From Pseudisothecium myosuroides (Eukaryota; Streptophyta; Bryopsida; Hypnales; Lembophyllaceae): a DNA stretch of 64,000 nucleotides. The notes under the pieces were generated by a model that saw only the letters and a program-made list of their open reading frames with translations, ran no database searches and was not told where the DNA came from. This document shows, one piece after another, positions 1 through 12,517 of the stretch. Made by a program: the position numbers and the translations under genes. The stretch lies in assembly GCA_951799445.1 (NCBI GenBank), contig OX637295.1:14260001-14324000 (forward strand), given 5' to 3'. The first letter of the stretch is position 1. Each line of letters starts with the position of its first letter.

Positions 1-136
1 CTTTCAGTAAAATTAGGTATCACGAAGTTGTTCAACACAACAAATGTTTACTAAATGGTCAAAATCAGTAAATGGAGGTTTTTAGTGGGACAAGAACTAT
101 CCTTGCTTTGGAGGTTTTTAGTGGGACAGAGGGAGT
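1..136. mobile_element. Partial Stowaway/mariner-like MITE end
   Basis: The stretch ends in GGGACAGAGGGAGTA. Its reverse complement, TACTCCCTCTGTCCC, is the typical terminus of plant Stowaway/mariner MITEs, including the TA target dinucleotide. A motif containing TTTTAGTGGGACA occurs twice (about 85 and 120). The other end is not in the window or is not recognisable. The call rests on terminus similarity only. Confidence 0.3.
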
Positions 137-2602
137 AATTATCTTCTTAAGAATTCAACTCTTCTCACTCAACCTCCCTCCTTTAATGACACATTTGTAA
201 TTGCACATACCATGTTATATCCTCATATTTTATTTTGTTGTGTATATACCTATTAGAAAATTTCCTCAAGTTAGTTTGTAAGCATGCACAAGAGTATTTT
301 TACAATTTTACAAGCATAATTGTCCCACTATGGTAGTATTGATAAGAAAGTTGAATGCAAAGAAGAAGTCTCTTTTCTCTCTACACGCTATTATCTTGTT
401 GAGAAAATGTATTTTGCATGTTGATCTCGGGAGTATAAATATATCTTTCATTTAATTGTTTTTCAAAAATAACTTTCATTAAATTATTCTTCCAAGACTC
501 CTTGCATGATTGCAAGAAGAAGGTCTAAAACATATACACTATTGTAGTACATAAATTGGTATTATGTTTGTAGTATTTTCAGAAGGCAAATGGTGATTAT
601 TGGTGTTCTCTTGAGTAAAGAATTTGTATTAGTATACCAAGGGTACACATAATGACTCATGACCGTGTTGAACAAGAATTTTGAATACATGAAGTAGGCA
701 TCCTATTAGCACCCCGCCATCCATTTCTACCCTCTACAGTTAGTCCTATAACCATACAATGTATTGTGCAAGGCTGAGCATTTTAGAATCTATAGAAATT
801 AGATGCTTATAGTATTGGTTTGAAATTTTCTAGATAACGAATGTGGGATGAAGGAGCACACAATATTGTAAAGATGCAATCCAATGCTAATATTGAAAGT
901 TGTTTCTTCATTGAAAATCTCTTAATGAATTTAAGCACCTGTAAGTCCAATTGGTTGCTACAATAGTGCAAATGCTTTGGTGTTGTTGGATTCCACAATA
1001 GGTGTCAATATGACCAATCTATGTATGCTTGTTGGTGTCTAAATTCTCTACCTTTGAACTTATATATAAAATCAAGGATTATGAGAAATTTGATTTAAGT
1101 GACATTGGATTCCCTTTACAAATGCTAGATCTATAATTTTTTTGGAATCATAATATGCCTCAAGATGTCAGATATGCTCAAATAGTCACATACATTTAAA
1201 AGGGTCACTTAAAGGATTCCTCTACCTTAAAATGCCAAGTGGTGCAAGGGGGTTTAATGGGACTAATGGAGTAGGGTAAATTAAGTTTGGTAATAGTAGA
1301 CATAAGGTAATCTACTCTTAAAGCGACCATTTAAGAGTTGATTGCCTTTTGGGAGAAGCTAATCCCCTTGAAACAACTAACCTTCTCATTAAATTTTTGT
1401 ACGAAGAAAAATAGAATTGGCATCTAACTCAAGTCATTTCATATTTTTTAGACCTCCATCAAATTAGTTACAATTTTATCAAGTTGAAACGCAATGGTCA
1501 CTAAAAGCGACCACTTCCTAAAATTTACACTTCTGGTACATTAAAGAAAGCAAAACCTACCTCTATATCATGATCGCATTTAGAGCAAGATCGCTATTAT
1601 GCAATACCTTGTTATGCAAACTGGCATCTGGATGCTTTTAAAATCAATGCTTTCAAAATTGCACTGAAAACATGAGCAATTGTATAAATAATTAACAAAT
1701 GTATAAAGAGCATGCATGAAAATGCACACTATACAATTGATAAGAATTATGAAAGTTGATCTATTATATTTGACAAAAAGGGTCCTTCCCTTTGTTCCTT
1801 TCAATAGGCCAGGCTTAGTACTCTTTTAGGTCTCTTTAGTGCTCTTATCTCTTCAGTGCTCATTTCTCTTCATTGTCCAGCCCTTGTGGCTTGGCTGTCT
1901 TGTATTGTGATTTTTTTTAATGCAATGGTTCTCACCATTTGTTCAAAAAAAATAAAAATAAAAATTGTTGATCCAAGATCTTAATTGGTGGTAGAGTGCA
2001 ATTTTCGCACAGCCGACCCCATCCCGAACGACGTGCTCAGTCAGGAATGAAGTAAGTCCTCAGGTGCATGCCCGCATTTACGGCAACTATAAAGAAAACG
2101 AATAAATACAGAGAACCCTTACTATATGCATTAGATAATGAAGCCATGACACTAGGCTTCCCAGTGGAGCTTGCTCTTGTTGTGCACGTCCTCCTAGAGA
2201 ATGAGAATTGCTGTCTTGCTCATTTTTTAGTCCCTCTCATGAACTTTAAAAAGCACAACCGCAATCACTCTGCGTTGCTCCAAGCTTTCAGCCCGACTGT
2301 AATTTTTGGACCCCACAACTGTCTCTTTTGCCCGCACTTCACATCGGGCACCCCAAAATTCGTCCCTAAACCAGACATAGTTCACCTCATATTTTTCTGC
2401 CAAAAAATTGCTCCCACTTCTGCAGTCGCACTCACCACAACCAGCGCAGAACCCGCCTCGGAACATCCACAAAAAATGGATGAATATAAACATACAAATT
2501 TCTGTCAGCTGGGAGTCATCCATTCCGATCATCGTCCAATTTCTGGACGTCGGAGCGCTCCAAGGTTAACCCTGGGACGACGATAATGCCAGAAGTCCAT
2601 TC
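137..2602. other. Intergenic, no gene recognised; LINE-like tail at about 1880-1965
   Basis: No open frame here shows a recognisable family or exon structure. Around 1905-1965 a run of T, a short 'AATGCAATGGTTC..CCATTTG' segment and an A-rich tail resemble the 3' end of plant L1-type LINEs, but there is no reverse-transcriptase frame next to it. The 172-residue plus-strand frame at 2068-2586 has no recognisable motif and is treated as chance. Confidence 0.35.
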
Positions 2603-3439
2603 TTAAGCGATGGCGTTGGCGGCACTAGCAATTCTAGGCCACAAATCTGCACACTCCTTTCCAATTAATCCCGAGATGACAGAACCTGAGAATTGAGACG
2701 AGTTCGTGTAAGAGTATGCACATAACATAATCCAATGTACGGTTCCAGGTTGAACTAATTCGGCTCAAAAAGAAACGAAAAGCTCAGAGTGCACTCACCT
2801 TTCATTTCTCCCTTAGGATTCACAATCACTCCAGCATTATCTGTAAGAAGTAATCCACAAGTGACTATCTGGAAATAATTAATATGTACCATCTATTTGC
2901 ACAAATTCCTTAAGTCACCATAATTAAGCCAAAAAACAACTGATGAGTATTCATGAACAATATAATTCCTAGATACAGAAGACAAGTAGTGAAGTCCTTG
3001 AAGGGTTGCTGACATAGATGCAGATCAGTGTCAAATATATACACAATGAGAGCATGCACATGGTAGAACGGATCCAAATAGTATGCAAAGAACTCTGCTT
3101 CACACGCTTCAACAGGCAATACACCAGGTGAATGAGAAGACCATCATTCAGTGCACCTTCAAAGTACATGAAGACTCCATCTTTACGCTTCCACGGCTTG
3201 CGCTGACGAACTATCGCAGCCGGCATGACCTTCTTTCGCAGATCAGGTTTTCCTTTCTTCACCGTAGCCATCACCATGTCTTCGAGCAGCAGCTGGGAGC
3301 CTGTTCAAGCGTCCCTCGACTCCCTTCACGGATATAACATAGAGATTCTTGGCCCCTATGTTATCAACACAATTGACCACGGCGCCCACGGGCAGTCCAA
3401 GGGAGATACGAAACTTGTTCCCGGAGGAACCTCCCCTCC
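2603..3439 (-). pseudogene. RPL23: 60S ribosomal protein L23 (uL14) pseudogene, introns retained
   Basis: Three minus-strand exons together encode most of uL14, the large-subunit protein near the factor-binding site. Exon at 3439-3157 gives [20 protein letters not shown], then [12 protein letters not shown] and RRKDGVF-like [10 protein letters not shown]. Exon at 2840-2799 gives DNAGVIVNPKGEMK. Exon at 2685-2603 gives [13 protein letters not shown] and a stop. Splice sites are good (ttgcag acceptor, gtgcac and gtgagt donors), and the intron positions agree with those I recall for plant RPL23. Two faults make it a pseudogene. Near 3285 the codons for GVGD before MVMATV are two bases short, shifting the frame. 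The expected first exon (MSKRG) is not found upstream of 3439. Because introns are kept, it arose by DNA duplication rather than retroposition. A sequencing error at 3285 is the alternative, but the missing exon 1 argues against it. Confidence 0.8.
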
Positions 3440-4299
3440 CTGCAAACCGTGACCTCTTAGTAGAATTCAGGACTCAAGAATTTCAAATTAGGGCACAATT
3501 AATCGAGCATCGTATGTCTAGAAAGAAAACTACTCTGGGCATCTTGTAAAGGACGCAGCCAGAGCTTGGCGATGCTGTAAGGAACTGAAGACCTAAAATC
3601 ACAAACACGCGCAATCCATGCTCCCACGGCATACTGTATATATTTTGCTCAGCAGCTCTGGTCCGGAAACGGGTAGAACATGATGAATTAAAAGAGACGT
3701 GAGCGAAAAAACACAGACCACGACACAAGCATTGAAGCCAGAAATTTCGACCCTACGGGCAAGAAACTGTTCTAAAGTCGTGCCGCGAAGAATTTCATAG
3801 ACGATCACTGCCGAGTGACTCTGCATCAACGAAACTTTCTTCTAAAATATCAGCTGAAAAAGAGAGGAGTAAGGAAATAATATATCAGTCACGAACTTGA
3901 TGTTCACAACATCTGAATTGAAGAAATAAAACGAGGGGATGAGAACCACGAGAGAAGAGTCAGATCCAGATTTCCTTACTTATCTATTAACACCATACCT
4001 GTACCTCGACAAAGCTAATTCGCTGAGGTTTCCGAACACCGTCCTCAAATATAAGGCTTTAGTAATTTCTTTATTACAGAATAATCTACAGCACATCAAT
4101 GGGGTAATCTCTCAAGCCCGACGCAAGAATTAGCAAAAATGGTTCTGTCCCAATGCCAATGGGTCTCCCTACCTAATCTGGACAGCAAAGAGCAACTAGC
4201 CATGACATGGATGATGCCAGTCCCTCTCGAATGAGATTGATCAACATATACCACTAAAACCATTGCCACAAGCGGAAGTAATTGCCGCAGTGTCAAAAC
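3440..4299. other. Spacer between RPL23 pseudogene and ARL2; nothing recognised
   Basis: Short open frames occur on both strands but none shows a known motif or joins to the neighbouring exons. The ARL2 3' untranslated region should lie at its right end, since that gene is transcribed leftward and stops at 4300. Confidence 0.4.
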
Positions 4300-5872
4300 T
4301 TAATCTAGCATGTAAATGCGAGAAGCAATATCAGACACGAGCCAATCGAAACCAGCCAGCAAGCCCTCTCCGGTTACCGCACTACAAGCAACAATTTTCC
4401 AATGCCGGCTTGCGTCCATAACCTCCAGCTGCAGAACCTATTACAAAAAATGAACAGAAGGTTACAACAGTACCGTACACACAGAATTTGAGCAGGGCAT
4501 CACGATCATAGTCACGTATAGAACAGAGCTAATGAAAAGTAAAAGCAACAAGTGCTTAAGTCTTATAGATAAAATTTACCTTAGCTAGTTCTTCTGGTTG
4601 TATTGCACCTTTGATGTCTTGCTTGTTGGCCAAAATCAATAGCGAGGCTCCCATCAGTTTCTGAACCACGGTCAGACAAGAATCATCAATGCACAACCCA
4701 AAGAACACATAGACGTCGATGGTCTAGCGAAGCAGAGAGCGTCACAATGGCAAAACCCTAAGTCACTGGAAACAGTAGCGAGTATGTCCGCGCCAAACTA
4801 ACATCACATACGGTTTCAATTTCAATATCTACAGAATATCCAGGACGGCTACACATCAACGCCCACAACGTCAGGCAACATATATTTTGGAATAAAGACA
4901 GCATACAAGAAGAAGTACTCTGCATAATAAAGTCAGGAACAGTACTTCCTCTTTAAGAAGCCCATGCAGCTCCTGTCGACAGTCATCCAATCGTCGAAAG
5001 TCGGAGCAATCAACTACCCAAACCATGCCATCTGTTTGCTCATAGTAATTTCTCCAGTACGATCGCAAAGTCTTTTGACCCCCGATATCCCAAATGTTGA
5101 GGCGGAAACTGTTCCAATTGGAAATAAATAAATGAATGTGTGCAGGACGTTGACAAGAACGTCTGAGAAAGTAAGGAGTATCGAAAAGACGACGCAACTG
5201 TAAATGCTGTAATTGTCGCCAACTCCTAATCCACATGTGTACAACTTCTGAAAATCATACGATTCCTTCTGCAATCAGCCTGGCTAGGACCTCCAAGCAG
5301 GTTTGAAAAAACAACTCGGTGTCTGTAATAAATTAAGCACATCAAAGCTAGAGTGCAGGGTCACACTGGTGGAACCCAGACCACTTTGCCACCGGTGAAT
5401 CTCAATGGGAGCGTCAGCGGAGTACCCGCACATCAGTGAAAGCAACACACAGCCGACTCGAATTTTGAAGAGTAGAGCGAGACAAGCGAGTGTAATTGGA
5501 GCAAAGCAAGACAAGGGCCAACAAACCAACCTATTGTACTGCATAGTCTTGATGTTGAAACCGAGAGTGGGGCTGATTTTACTTGTGTCTTCTCCATTGA
5601 TCCGCTTTACAATCGTCGTCTTACCTGCGTTGTCCAAACCTCTGCAAGAAACACCATCAGAGAAGTTGAATAGCAGGTCATCCACGAAAAGAAAAACAGG
5701 AAAACTGAAATGCTCTTATCCGGATCACAATAGATATGAGACCGACCCGCGAAAGAACTGGAGTACAGATGCACAAACAGGGTATGATGGCAGGCTGTGA
5801 CGCATACACCATGAAGATCCGCATTTCTTTCTCCTTCCGCTTCACTTTCCGGATGATGGACAGCAACCCCAT
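4300..5872 (-). CDS. ARL2: ADP-ribosylation factor-like GTPase ARL2 (TITAN5-like)
   Basis: Five exons: 5872-5808, 5641-5531, 5108-4946, 4660-4580 and 4437-4300. They join in frame to 558 nt, 185 residues, the usual ARL2 length. The start [19 protein letters not shown] is the family N-terminus, including the Gly2 typical of ARF-like proteins. G1 is GLDNAGKTT (about residues 23-31). Switch 1 follows as [11 protein letters not shown]3 is WDIGGQKT, then [14 protein letters not shown]4 is NKQD and G5 is CSAVTGEG. The C-terminus is RIYMLD. All residues needed for GTP binding and the switch Gln are present. ARL2 works with tubulin-folding cofactors in the cytosol; the Arabidopsis orthologue TITAN5 is essential in embryo and endosperm division. 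Exon 1 is taken to end at GT|gtatgcg because only that junction keeps MVGLDN in frame. It shares a 563-bp upstream region with the helicase gene on the other strand. Confidence 0.95.
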
Positions 5873-6435
5873 AACTCAGTGTCAACTCAAGTCGTCCTCC
5901 AGAATAGGCAATCCGGATCAGCGCCAGAGAATGCCACGCAATTCAATCCATTCGAAGGCAGCGCCAAAACTGTGGAAGACGGATCTGTTGCATTCTGTAA
6001 TCGGTTTGGGCGAAACCCTAATTTTCCATGGCCTGACGAATGAAGGGAACGGTAAATTGCGACTACTTTTACACTACAACCGGCTTGCGCTTTAGAACAT
6101 TCATCCGAAGGCTCAAGGGAATGGATGAGATCGTCCGTCCGATCCACCAGAGCGAAGACTCCGTTCACACTCAGAGCGTTGGCCCGTAGCGCGTGAGGAG
6201 TGCAGGCTGTCCGTGCCGAGCGAACTCCGCGAGGAAGTAGACGGAGCAAATAATAACTTAGCGAGGTGTTGGGAAGTTGCTCTCTGTTGAAGGAGTTTCT
6301 TTGTCTGCGTTAATTTCAAATCGTGTTTGAATTTTGTGCAGCGGGCTTGCGAGAGTTTGTAGTTGCGTTTGGCAGAGATTGTAACTAGCCAATTCTAACA
6401 AATTCAAATTCAGTTTAGGGTTGAGCAGCCGAGGC
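5873..6435. promoter_or_regulatory. Shared divergent promoter region, ARL2 / RH41-like helicase
   Basis: The two start codons are 563 bp apart and face away from each other, so this interval must hold both 5' untranslated regions and promoters. It is GC-richer than the surrounding intergenic DNA. A telo-box-like TTTAGGGTT lies at about 6414-6422, just before the helicase start; this motif is common near translation-related plant genes. No clear TATA box was found for either gene. Confidence 0.6.
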
Positions 6436-8758
6436 ATGAGCGCCCTGACGACCGACGATACGGCCGGAGCTGCTGGTTCCCAGCCATCGGACCCCGCCGT
6501 GAAGGAGAGAAGTGTTCAACAGCGGCAGCCGGAGCCCGGGGAGCCAATTTGTGTAGTCTGTGGTCGCTATGGTGAGTACATCAGCGCTGCCACGGATGAC
6601 GACGTGTGTAGCTTAGAATGTAAAGCTGTCATTTTAGCTCGTAGCACGCCTGCTCCACCTGCTCCAATTGACACGTTCAATTCCAGGGGGACTGTGGCAG
6701 CGTCTTCAGCTTTGCTGCCCGATGAATGTGTAGTCGTTAGGGACACGGGGAATAAATTACCTGAATGGACGCCGGACGAGTTTATTGCAAAGCTTTCGCA
6801 GAAGCAAGTGGATGCCCTACTTCAGAGAATTGAAGTGTCGGTTAAGGGCGAGGACGTTCCTCGACCGATCTTGCAGTTTTTGGATTGCAAGTTTTTACCG
6901 AATCTTCAGGAAAATCTGGAAGCTGCGGGGTATGATTCGCCTACACCTGTGCAGATGCAAACCATTCCTGCAGCCCTCAGAGGGCGCGATGTCTTGGTGT
7001 CAGCAGAGACGGGCTCTGGGAAGACTGCCTCCTTTTTGCTTCCCATAATTATGCGGTGCTCCCTGGTGCGCATCCATGGCTTGTCGGAACGCAATAAGCC
7101 CATAGCTATGGTGTTGGCGCCGACACGAGAGCTATGTGCGCAGGTCAGTTACCTTTTCTTCTCTTCGCTTGATTACGCAGCAGAGACTGGCTTTTGTGAA
7201 GATGCTGCCTCTGTTGTACGAATTTCGCGATTTATGTTTGTAGGTTTGTGTCAAGCAAGCAGGTGGAAGAACAGGCCAAGGTGCTTGGGAAAGGGTTACC
7301 ATTCAAGACAGCGCTAGTCGTTGGCGGCGATGCATTGCCCCAACAACTTCACCGTATCAAGCATGGCGTAGAATTGATCATTGGGACCCCAAGACGGCTC
7401 ATTGATCTCCTTTCAAAGCATGATGATCTTTGTTTACAGGTACACGGTTCTCTGTTTTGTAGCTCTTTCCTTTTGTTGATGTTCACGAAATCCCTTCACT
7501 GGGTTCCAACGAATATGAAGGATTGCTGACGTTCTTTCCGTCTCCTCATACGTTCAGTTTTCTGTAGAACGTGGTTTTAGGTTGGGGTTAGGGTTTGGAG
7601 ATTTCTTAGGACCTGATGGCAATTCTGATGGACAATTTTTCAGTCGCACTGAGACTGTGAGTCTAGAAAATCCTTTTCATTGATTGATGCTATCATCATT
7701 AAGGAGCAGAATTTTTTCGCTGAATGTAACGTCATATTTGCAGGATGTGTGCATGTTAGTACTCGATGAGGTGGACTGTATGCTGGAAAGAGGTTTTCGA
7801 GACCAAGTAATGCAGATAGTCCAAGCCCTGTCCAGCCCACAGATCCTTATGTATTCAGCAACAATTCCACCCGGCATCGAAAGGTTTTCATCATCACTCT
7901 TGAAGAACCCGCTGTTGGTGTCGGTCGGGACTCCAAGCCAGCCCAATCGAGCAGTGCAGCAAACTGTGTTATGGGTGGAGTCAAAAAACAAGAAGAAGAA
8001 GCTGTTTGAGATCTTAAAGAGTCGACTTCATTATCGACCTCCAGTGGTGGTGTTTGTGAGCTCAAGAATGGGGTCTGATCTTCTAGCTGAAGCAATACGC
8101 AGCGTAACTGGTATTAAAGCCATGTCTGTACACGGGGAGAAATCTATGAAGGTGAGAACAAATTTTTCTTATGACCTCAGCTTGCAGTTACCAACGGGCT
8201 TACGATATTATGACAAATTATCAGATGTAGCTGCTCGAAGAACGCATGCTTCATGTCAATATGCTTGTTGTTAACTGGGTTTAGGGTTGGGGTTTAGGGT
8301 TGAGTAGATTGATCAGCATCGTGGATCTTTTTCAACCTTCATGCTTCTCCGTTCACATTATTCTGCTTACACTCTGCATCTTACAGGACCGTCGAGAGAC
8401 AATGAAGAGTTTCCTCACAGGCGAAACCCCAGTGATCGTGGCTACAGGACTGTTAGGACGGGGCCTGGATCTCTTAAGGATGACGCAAGTGATAGTGTTT
8501 GATTTCCCTTCTTCGATTCAGGAATATATTCACTTGATTGGAAGGGCCTCACGGCTTGGGAGTCCAGGTTCTGCTATAGTATTTCTTGACAATGAGAGTA
8601 AAGCATTGTTTAAGGATCTTGTGACTCTACTGCGAGCCTCTGGAACCGCCATTCCTCGTGAGCTTCTGAATTCGCCATATTTGTACTCAACGTACGCACT
8701 TGCTTACAATAAAAAGAAGAGGCGGAGGAAACAGGATGTTGACACGGACAGTGACTAA
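6436..8758 (+). CDS. RH41: DEAD-box RNA helicase with HIT-type zinc finger (DDX59/RH41-like)
   Basis: Four exons, 6436-7143, 7263-7439, 7744-8151 and 8387-8758, join in frame to 1665 nt (554 residues). The N-terminus has a HIT-type zinc finger, CVVCGRYGEYI..DDDVCSLEC (about residues 39-62), the hallmark of the DDX59/plant RH41 group. The helicase core follows: Q motif GYDSPTPVQMQTIP, Walker A AETGSGKT (about 190-197), Ia PTRELCAQ, Ib TPRRLID, motif II DEVD (about 303-306, a variant of DEAD), III SAT (about 333-335), IV VVVFVSS, V VIVATGLLGRGLD, VI HLIGRASRLG (about 480). The tail is basic (KKKRRRKQ) then acidic and could be a nuclear signal. It should unwind RNA using ATP; the exact substrate is not known to me. 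ATG at 6436 is chosen because it precedes the zinc finger and no earlier in-frame ATG is evident. The gene looks intact. Confidence 0.93.
8279..8303 (+). repeat. Telomere-like TTTAGGG repeats in helicase intron 3
   Basis: Two TTTAGGGTT units separated by a GGGG-bearing unit lie in intron 3; a similar GGTTGGGGTTAGGGTTTGG stretch lies in intron 2 at about 7579. The plant telomere repeat is TTTAGGG. These may be interstitial telomere-like motifs or chance telo-boxes. Confidence 0.5.
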
Positions 8759-11700
8759 TATAACTGAGTAGTGTCATGCATGCTACGTGTTTGTGCCTGC
8801 TTGCTCTTGCTATGAATATCCACGGATCTGTGCCCCTCCTCGCTCCCAGTGAAATATCCTCCTCTTATACTCGTAATTTGCAAGCATGAGGTCAAGCATT
8901 ATCTGCAATAACAAATGAATTTGCAACCTACATCAAGGTCCCTGATTTTGCATGAATATGAATGGTATAGAAAGCTGTGAATAGGATGAAATATGTAACA
9001 ATGGTCGTGCATTGGCCAATCACAAGGAATTCTTTGTGCAGAACTTATCGAACTGAAATTCTTACCAATAACCTCTATAAATGTTGTAAATAATAGAGAT
9101 ATGATCATCAATTTCATTAAATTGGCATGATTATGATTGCCAAAAATTGTAACATTCATCAACACAAAGCACTAGGAAATCACATGAAGCGCCCAATGAA
9201 GCTGTTGAATTTTGTCAATTTGTGAGGTTTACATTGATGTGGATTCATTGAGCGATCCTATCTAACCCCGGTATGGTAGGCATGCATTTCATTCCAAAAC
9301 TGGTAATAAAGCAAACTTCCCCAAATGAACAGACGCAAAATTTGGGTAGGTCTCAAATAAGGAGCCAAATAGGCCTTGCAAAGCTGAGTCCACAAGCAAC
9401 ATTAGTAGTAGCTATTGAAAGGAGCTATTAGTATGACTAGGACGTCCAGGAGAACCAACTTCCAGTTTGACTTGTGCACCCCATCAATAGATGGAATCTT
9501 GAAAAAAGGAACTAGGAATTGCACTTGCTTGAAAAAAAGGCGTTATCTACAAATCCCATTGCAATGCACAAGAAGCCTACTTCAGCAAAACAAAGCTTCT
9601 TACTAAGAGTTGCAATTATTTTTGTAAGTTTCAGCAAAATCAGATCAATCTTGCAATTGAAGGTATTAGCAAATACTTAGAGTGAGGAACTTGATGCAAA
9701 ATAGGTTGCAAACATTCTAGAGACTTGGATATTGCCTCCGGACCACTTTGGGGGCTTCCCATACTTGGTCAACAAATGCTTGCATATTGGTGCTTTCTTG
9801 GAACCATAAATGTGAGTTCCAAAATTTACTACCTCCAATGACTCCTCATATCATCAAGGAGATCCTTCCTCTTGAGAATGTTGGCATATGACAATCTTTA
9901 TAGTGTTCATTGCTAACTCTTATATGCCTTATCCTAACTTGTTGCAAGTTTTTGATGATTTCATAATGAAGATGATTTGTCCAAATTATCTTCTTCTGCT
10001 CGTCCTTGGACCATATGTGGCCTTTTTCTACATGCTCTAGGCATTTTATTTGGTGCCCGTCTTAAAAAAGGGTTTGGCTGAGCGATCCAATTAGGCCCAT
10101 ATACTTGCAACCATAGCCTTTTCACCAGGAAATGGCAATTTGGAAAGGAGTTAGAGAAGTGAAGGGTGATGGGCATGGGGATAATGCAGGAGGAGAGGGG
10201 GTGATTTAGATGATAAAACTTTTAAGAAAATTACAGATGTTCAGTTGGGTCACAATTCACATGGTTTGCCTACCTCAATATCTCATCCACCGTTACCGCT
10301 ATTGTAATCAAACCAATTCCCCTAAGACCAAAGACAAACTTGGCCAACAAATTAACTTTAAAAGCTTTGGAAAGTCCAATTGTGGAAGCAAATTGGTATT
10401 TTTTTTTTGTGATTTTGACTTAGAAGTAGCATGAATTGAAAGTCGAAGAACTATACAGAGACAAAAGTTTGCCCTCTGTCATACTAATCTAGATTCTATG
10501 ACACATGGCACTCCCTATAATCATTATTGCACCTCATAGGTGTCTAAAAAACTACAAAATAGTCACATATTCTACCCACATGGTGCCATATTTGAGCATG
10601 AAAAAGTTTAGACGTTAAAATAACTTTCAAACGAATATTCTAATTGTTGAGTTATCAATCCCATGGTGTATGCCTTGTCATATTCATGTACATAATTTAT
10701 ATTATAGGGTCAAATATGGTGGCAAATGTACAATTCCATACATACATGCCTTCAAGGTTTCAAATCCCTGGAGCAACAGTTATTGTGCACAGGTTAACGT
10801 GGAACCTGCATTTCAAGAAAGCAACTTCCACTCCACCCTTTCCAAGGACAAGACTGCCATGAGCAAATGAACCTGCATTTACTGCATGCTACTTCCACTC
10901 AACCCTTCCAATTGACAATTGACAAGGCGACTGGACAATACTTGAACATCGCTATCAATTTCCATATGAACATGATTGAATGATTTCACATTGTCATGAT
11001 GCACACATGTGATTGGACAATTTCACACTTCCTGAAGGGACAAATTCACACATATCAAGTTGCATAGACATTTGTGAGTGGACAGTTATGTGTACATATG
11101 TGATTGGACAATTTTACCCATCATGTTGTGAATTTAGGAGCCCAATCGCTCCCCTACTGCAGAGCAATTAGAGACTATTAATTGTAGACAATGCCATGAC
11201 ATGCCAATGCAATCCACACCATGCTTCCAAGTTGGACTGTCCCTCCAGTATAAAACATTAATTTGTTTTACACATTCAATTTTTAATATGACCATGAATT
11301 CATTTGGTGCAAAGAGATCTGTTGGTACAATCTGTGAAAATGAACAAGATAGAGCCATCACGGCTTTGCACAGTAACTATGTATCCAATGCGTGATGCAG
11401 TATTTAGGAAGAAAGCAATTGAACTGGGTCAAAACAAATGCCTCTACACTTTTGCCCATGTTCAATGCAGGAGACAGACCCTCAACCTCAATACCTAGTT
11501 CCATCCCTCCAGCTACCATCACACCAACTGCCTACCTTCAGAGAAAATAGAGCTCCAGAAAGGTGGTCATATCTGGAATCCTAAACCAAGGCTTGGTTTG
11601 CATATTGTTCATAAGCTGCCAACTTACACAGGAACTTCAATATCAGTTCCCATGCCACTGCCTTTTATTAGCCAGGTCTGCATCATCTGCCGTGTTCACG

Positions 11701-11811
11701 GCCCTCTTCGCCCCATGTCCCCAGAAGAAAGCACCCCATCCACTCTCAACATGTCCTCTGTTAGAATTCTAACTGCACCCAAATTGCAACATCTTTCACT
11801 TTGACCTTTGA
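8759..11811. other. Intergenic, no gene recognised
   Basis: AT-rich DNA with only short, motif-free frames. From about 10930 to 11130 the phrases 'tgtgattggacaattt' and 'tttcacac' recur a few times, suggesting a decayed short tandem or dispersed repeat. The helicase 3' untranslated region lies at the left edge. Confidence 0.5.
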
Positions 11812-11929
11812 GTTCCTCCTTGATTGCAGATCCCCATCAACAGGTCTGATGGTTCATAAAACCAACATATGGCAGTTATATGCATGAAACATCAGATCTG
11901 TTGATGCAGATCTGTAATCAAGAAGGAAC
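11812..11929. ncRNA. Candidate MIRNA-like or foldback hairpin
   Basis: Arms at 11812-11857 and 11884-11929 (46 nt each) are reverse complements apart from about seven scattered single or double mismatches, with a 26-nt loop. Both arms contain CATCAACAG and CAGATC in matching register. Size, mismatch spacing and loop length suit a plant pre-miRNA. No conserved plant miRNA sequence known to me is in either arm, so if real it is lineage-specific. A small foldback transposon is the main alternative. The strand is undetermined because a hairpin reads on both. Confidence 0.4.
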
Positions 11930-12517
11930 ACATGAGGGTGACAATTTTTTGTTAAGTGTGCAGACAATGCCATTGCTGGAACACAAAGGAAAAAATGCAG
12001 TAAGTAGTTTATTACCTAATTGAAATTGCATGCCTACTTTGTTCCAGGCTGAAGGACTACCTTCTATTACAAGTGCACCTAGATGAGAGCAGAATAGCAA
12101 ACATGACAGGCCCATCACCAAGGTAGTCAAGCAAAAAAATTATACTCTGACAAGATAAATAGTTCCATTCTTTGTTTCAACATGAACATTGCCATGACAT
12201 ATCTCTGCAGCCTGGAACTATATAGCATTTAACCCTCCATTTATGTCATAGCATCTATTGATTTCAGTTGCATCTGGTGCTACCAAAACTACTAAACTAT
12301 TCTGCAGCTTCTGTGCACTGTATCATCACTTGTGAATTGAGCAACACCACCACCTGTGAGCAACACTACATAAGGAACGCTTTGTGCCATCAACTTTCCT
12401 TTCATTAAAATTACTTTTCTGATTTATCAAGAAAAATTAATGTCTCAATATATATGCTCAGAAAATCAGAAATTGCACAGTGAAAGACAGAACAGATTAA
12501 GAAGTCAAGAACAGCAC

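Noticed and set aside
1995..2045. Possible 5S rRNA-like words ('cccatcccgaac')
   Set aside because: Only a dozen bases resemble 5S rRNA; the rest and the internal control region do not fit.
2068..2586. 172-codon plus-strand frame
   Set aside because: No recognisable motif, biased composition, overlaps an equally featureless minus-strand frame just 3' of the RPL23 pseudogene.
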